A program made the position numbers and the translations under genes. Below, piece by piece: positions 50,697 through 54,946 of a DNA stretch of 54,946 nucleotides. The notes under the pieces were generated by a model that saw only the letters and a list, made by a program, of their open reading frames with translations, was not told where the DNA came from and made no database searches. The DNA is from Chlorokybus atmophyticus. Lineage: Eukaryota > Streptophyta > Chlorokybophyceae > Chlorokybales > Chlorokybaceae. Location of the stretch: assembly GCA_009103225.1 (NCBI GenBank), contig RHPI01002714.1:9419-64364 (forward strand). Reading direction: 5' to 3'. Every line of letters starts with the position of its first letter. Positions within the stretch are counted from its first letter, which is position 1.

Positions 50697-52520
50697 ATGC
50701 CTCGTGGTCCATCCGTAAGTGCACCTCGTCGTGGAGGTCGGCGCCAGTTGTCCACATTGCCCCCAGTGCTCAACCAGGCAACCGTCGCCAACCAATCGCA
50801 GCAAGACCCCGCGCTAACGCCCAGCACATCACAACAACTCCACCTGACACCGCAGTCGCAAGGGCAAGCTAGACTGCATGCGTTCTTGATGCACTGTGCA
50901 CGTTGCTTCTTGCTCAACTTCTAACTTGGATGCTTGCTTCTATCATGACTAGCACAGTGACTCACTGCATGCGTTCTGGATACACTGTGCACGTTGTTCT
51001 TTTGCAACTGTGAGGGTTGCATCTTTCATGGCTAGCAGCATGACTCATGTGGTTGTGCTTGCAGAGGGTCGATTGGAACCCCCAACCCAAACGATTTGGC
51101 CGTGACGTGGTAACCTCGGCCGTCAGCAACCCTTCCCCAAGCAAGTGGAAGATTGGCAACGAGGTAAGCACTGTGTGACACTGTGACACTGTGTGTATGT
51201 GTGTAACGGACTGTTCTTTCGTGGCCAGCATTTGCGAGATGCCGTCGTTGAAATCATAAACGGCCACTGGGTAGAGAGCCACGTTTATCCCAAGGAGGAC
51301 ACTATTCGTAACGTCATGTGTCAGGTGCTGTGAATGCTTCATGACCGCACTGCACCGTGACACTGACCAACCTGCTCGTGACAGGTAGTTGGCTTCGACC
51401 ATGATGACGAGGCCGATGCGGCCAAGTTCTATGAGGTGTACTGGACTCCCAAGGAGTGCCCCTTCCACTGGAGTGTCGCCCTGAAGAAAGCTACGCAGGT
51501 CCGGTCTGAGAACGTCACCAAGATCAAGCATGTCCTTGAGAAGGAGTACAAGTGGACACTGTTTAACAGCAACAAGCGCAAGTGAGTTGGGTCCCTCACC
51601 ACCATGTCTGCTATGCAACACTGCCTTCTTGCTCAGCCTCCATACACACGTACTCATCTCGCCTATTGTAACCGATTCAATCAGGCACATCGACGCCCTA
51701 ATGGACCCCGAGACCCAAAAAGCCCAGATGCGCAACGCGCTCCAACGTAAGTCACAAGCACTATTCTAGCCTGGTGCAGGCTCAACTTGAACTATCTATT
51801 TCGTGACTAATGCCTTGTCGGTATGACTGTCGCAGACAAGTCATGGCGGAGATTTGAGGTGACCGACACTGCAGACCCGGAGCGGAGGAGATACATCCAT
51901 GAATGGGGCAATCACATAATCTGGCAAATGATCGTGCAATGCTGGTCTTACACCGTCACTACACCTGGTCGCCGGTAGCTGACAGTCAACCACCTCGCAT
52001 ACCTGTTGCTTACGGTGAGCACTCTGAACTCCAGCATAGGCAATTCAGGAATGCTGTAGCCCCAAACTATAGGCTTGCAGACGCGTTGCAGTGATCAGTG
52101 GCTTTCGATGCCACTAAGACATGCCTGTAAACTACGCAGGTGGAGCGCATCAAAAAGGGCAAGGATGGAGACCCTCTCCTAGCTGCCAGCATAGACACAC
52201 ATGAAGAGTACCTCAGCGAAATCAACATCATGATCATGTCGATGAAGCGGAAAATGAGGCAACGGTACGCAGCCCTCCAGCCATTCACCCTTGTGAAACG
52301 CCGCACTGCATCTTGTGTCGAATACTTGAAAGATCCCAATCGGCGCCGGCCGCAAGAGACAACAACTCGTGACCCGCTCGCTGAGGCAGAAGCGGCATTT
52401 GATTGGCTGGCACAACCGTTTGAGGAGGAAGAGCAAGCTCCGGCGTCTCCTCCACAGGCCCCAGCGCGTGGTGCTTTGTTTCGTAATGACGAGCAAAGCG
52501 ATGATGGAGAGGAGCTGTAG
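50697..52520 (+). CDS. Unrecognised multi-exon element-associated protein
   Basis: Starts at ATG 50697 (MPRGPSVSAPRRGGRRQLST), a basic N-terminus suited to DNA or RNA binding. Visible exons with good splice sites: 50697–about 50870, 51065–51161 (RVDWNPQPKRFGRDVV), 51230–51323 (HLRDAVVEIINGHWVESHVY), 51387–51582 (VVGFDHDDEADAAKFYEVYW …), 51685–51749, 51837–about 51976 (KSWRRFEVTDTADPERRRY) and 52141–52520 (VERIKKGKDGDPLLAA …). The tail is acidic and ends at TAG 52518–52520, with GTACATAGCT 29 bases beyond. The family is unrecognised. Length, charge pattern and position suggest a transposon ORF1/TnpA-like DNA-binding partner of the Plavaka-like transposase, but that is inference. It is divergent from the OTU gene across P3. 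Confidence 0.55.
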
Positions 52521-52831
52521 CGCAATTGGTAGTCCATTTAGCTGGTAGTGTACATAGCTACAAGCCTCTAGTGACTGAGTGTTGTGCATCTTAAACCAGC
52601 TCAGTCAATCGTCATTATGCTCATGCACATCAATACTTGCATCCCTATGATATACAACAGAATACTTGCATTCGAGTCACATAATCGAAATACAAGCCTT
52701 GGCAAGTGACTGAGAGACACTGTACACATTTCAGGTACATGTACACAGCACAGGCACATAACAATGCTGGAAGTCAGTGACAGTCGCGTGTAGTCAAGCT
52801 ATGCAAATACATATGACGACAGTTAGGCATT

Positions 52832-53215
52832 AGTCACCTTCAGTTGTTAAAGAATGCCTTATTTTGTCGATAATTACCTAGTTGGTGCTTGTGAATTAGG
52901 CTTAGTCGCCTGCGCTGGACTGGTGTGTAACCTGCAGGTGCCTGTCACATAGGCTGAGTCACCTAAGTAAGACTGATGTGTAACTTACAGGTGCCCGTTG
53001 ATTAGTTGTAGTCACCTAATAAGGCCTGATGTGTAACTAACAGTTGCCTGTAAATTACACAAAGTCATTTGTTACGGCCTGGTGTGTGACTAACAGGTGC
53101 CTGTTAATTATATAAAGTCACCTGTTAAGGCCTGATAGGTAACCAACAGGCGCCTGTTAGTTAGGCATAGTCAACTGTTAAAGACTAAATTGTAATTAAA
53201 AGGGCCTTACAGTAA
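52832..53215. repeat. Diverged tandem repeat, period about 53 bp
   Basis: About six to seven units share AACAGGTGCCTGTTAATTA and AAAGTCACCTGTTAAGGCCT. GCCTG cores occur near 52940, 52992, 53045, 53098 and 53151. Units differ by substitutions and short indels. No coding frame. The flanks 52560–52831 and 53216–53489 hold nothing I can assign. Confidence 0.75.
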
Positions 53216-53489
53216 CGGAAGTTGCTATTAGGTCCCTGTATCAAGATTACAGGTGGCCTGAGCCACGACAGTCTAAATTAGTGTCCTCAGGTGCACGGCC
53301 GTTGCCAATATTTAGTCGGCCGGCAGGGAAAACATATTGCGACGTAGTGACCACGACATATTGCTGGGCAGGCGTGGCAGCAATGATTGCCGCCATCGTA
53401 CAACGATCGTGGAGTGCGATAAGGTGAAGGCTAGCTTCAACACGAAGCATCCACAACTTCACCCACTCCTCATTTAGGGGTTGTTTTAT

Positions 53490-54545
53490 TGTTGGAGTTA
53501 AGATCTGGCCGGAGATTTACCCGTCAACAAAAGAGGTTATTGCTACATCCTAGTAATAATCGAACATTTTAGCGAATGGGTGGAGGTAACCCCACTTGTG
53601 AACAAAGACAGCAACACTATTACATAGGCCTTCCTCAACTAAGTGTTGAGCAGATTTGGAGGATGTGCAGAGGTGCTAACAGGTAAAGGCACAGAGTTTC
53701 AGAGATCAAATGTGATAACTTGCTAAATAATTGCTTCATTGATCATTGTCACACGCATCGCAACCATCCCCAAGCTGAATAGGACTCACCGAGAGGATGG
53801 TGCACACTGTGAAAGGGGGATTGCACAACTTCTGCCGCAGCCACGACGACATCAACTGGGATCTCCAGCTGCCATAGATTATGATGGGATACAGGTTCAG
53901 CCGACAGGCTGCATTGGGAGCATACAGCCCAAACCTCTTGCTGTATGGCCGCCATCCACATAGCTTCCAGCTGTTATTAGAAAGCCAGCAGAGGCGGTTG
54001 TAGATTTGCAAGATGAGCAAAGCTTTGCAAAAGAGCTCACTGCTAGAGCATTGTTCAAACGCGTTGTACCGATTGCAATGGACAAACTAGTCATTGCACA
54101 CCACAAAGACACTCAGCGCTACGCTCGAGTGCGCAGCGAGTTCTACAAGCCCCGCATGCAAAAATTTGGAGCAGGGAATATATTTATCTCCACCGTTAAA
54201 CCAAGGACACGTTGGACACTAGTGCCAGCAATATGATTCTTAGAGTCAAAGAGGTGCGCAATAGCGGCGTACTTTTACTCGAGGGCAGTGATGCCAGAAC
54301 ATGCGCAGAACAGATGAAAAACTATGCCCATTGCCATCTACCCAATATCGATAGGGCTGTGGACCCCAAGGCAGCTATTCCTGACGCAAGCCATTGATGC
54401 GAAGGATGCGCACGTGCTAACAGAGAAGCAATCATGCTGCCGTATGATACTTGCATGGCTAGCTGGCACATATGGTGCCTGTCGCCACCATTGGACAAGG
54501 TTCCAAAAAGAAATTGGATGTGTGAGGCCTGCCATATGCAGTTGG
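53490..54545 (+). pseudogene. Decayed Ty3/Gypsy integrase remnant with C-terminal PHD finger
   Basis: Translation near 53540 gives KRGYCYILVIIEHFSEWVEV, LVNKDSNTIT and VLSRFGGCAEVLTGKGTEFQ, the catalytic core of a Ty3/Gypsy integrase, with stops and frame shifts. A later part reads RVKEVRNSGVLLLEGSDART and CHLPNIDRAVDP. It ends in a PHD-type zinc finger at 54394–54541 (CEGCARANREA … ASWHIWCLSPPL … NWMCEAC). The PHD is in the expected place for a targeting module, where chromoviruses have a chromodomain. LTRs for this copy were not found. Confidence 0.75.
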
Positions 54546-54790
54546 TCCACTTTGAAGAGTAAGAAGCCAATTAGAGGGTAGGGGAGCTCGCTGTCCTGGT
54601 CAACAGCGCGGGCAGCGTGGAGGCCAACGCCCATGAAGAGGCAGTCAGAGGGGAAGAAGAGCGAAGGACCCTGTGTTGGTGTGGGTATGTGGGTGGGTAT
54701 GTGGGGGTGGGTGGGCGTGTTGTTTGTTTACCTGATGGCGCCTGTGGCGAGGTCTGGGTAGATGGCGTAGAGGAGTGTGCCGAATTGGAT
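54546..54790 (-). other. Possible exon fragments of an unidentified gene
   Basis: On the minus strand 54790–54733 reads PQLIQFGTLLYAIYPDLATG and is followed by a gtaaac donor. After an ACACAG acceptor at about 54671, the next stretch reads LFFPSDCLFMGVGLHAARAV. The composition looks like real protein but the phases do not join cleanly. The intervening TG/GGTGG-rich stretch would be the intron. It could be a host gene interrupted by the Ty3 remnant. Confidence 0.25.
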
Positions 54791-54854
54791 GAGCTGGGGC
54801 CTCTGTGTGCCACATCAACACAACTCAGCTCATGCACGTGCACGTGCACAAGCA

Positions 54855-54855
<1 letters not shown>

Positions 54856-54946
<91 letters not shown>
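54856..54946. repeat. (GA)n microsatellite at window end
   Basis: About 44 uninterrupted GA dinucleotides run to the last base. The right edge is probably an assembly break in the repeat. Confidence 0.97.

Noticed and set aside
54856-54946. (GA)n tract as a regulatory element
   Set aside because: A simple microsatellite reaching the window edge; most likely an assembly limit.

Overview
This window is eukaryotic nuclear DNA dominated by transposable elements. Genes are split by many short GT–AG introns (acceptors are mostly TGCAG or GCAG). Retrotransposon primer sites match initiator-Met tRNA, and some promoters carry plant-type telo-boxes (AAACCCTA). A green-lineage host, probably a repeat-rich alga, fits best, but no host housekeeping gene was recognised and the organism is inferred only.

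Layout. 1–2226 (−): decayed Ty1/copia pol running off the left edge. 2227–3100: AT-rich repeats. 3105–5781 (−): multi-exon gene resembling a CACTA accessory protein, with an RGG tail. 7029–7571 (−): unrecognised exon flanked by short dispersed repeats. 8726–14232: a 216-bp satellite of about 25 copies. 14249–14651 (+): coiled-coil protein with an acidic tail. 16195–18691 (+): OTU-protease-like protein with a Gag-like C-terminal region. 18840–20534 (−): zinc finger, Tudor-like domain and phage-type C5 DNA methyltransferase. 20801–26308 (+): decayed CACTA Tnp2 transposase leading into a PHD region. 26340–34509 (+): Ulp1-type protease whose penultimate intron holds a young, full-length Ty3 chromovirus (27126–34105). 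35150–39270: decayed Ty3 remnant split by an internally deleted copia element (35937–38514). 39339–40190 (−): a second coiled-coil/acidic gene. 40733–43856 (+): Plavaka-like transposase. 44060–45787 (−): a second zinc-finger/Tudor/C5 methyltransferase. 46315–50185 (−): a second OTU gene. 50697–52520 (+): unrecognised multi-exon gene. 53490–54545: Ty3 integrase remnant ending in a PHD finger. 54856–54946: (GA)n at the window end.

How it may work together. Two neighbouring composite loci, called here A (about 14–34.5 kb) and B (about 39.3–52.5 kb), each combine a CACTA-superfamily transposase with a phage-type cytosine methyltransferase fused to Tudor-like and zinc-binding modules, an OTU-like protease and a small coiled-coil/acidic protein. 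The transposases belong to different families (Tnp2 and Plavaka-like), yet the methyltransferases are clearly paralogous along their whole length. In locus B, three intergenic regions share inverted GTACCAT motifs. I infer a transposon-borne chromatin/ubiquitin cassette that travels with different transposases. Its function, and the element ends (terminal inverted repeats were not found), remain unproven.
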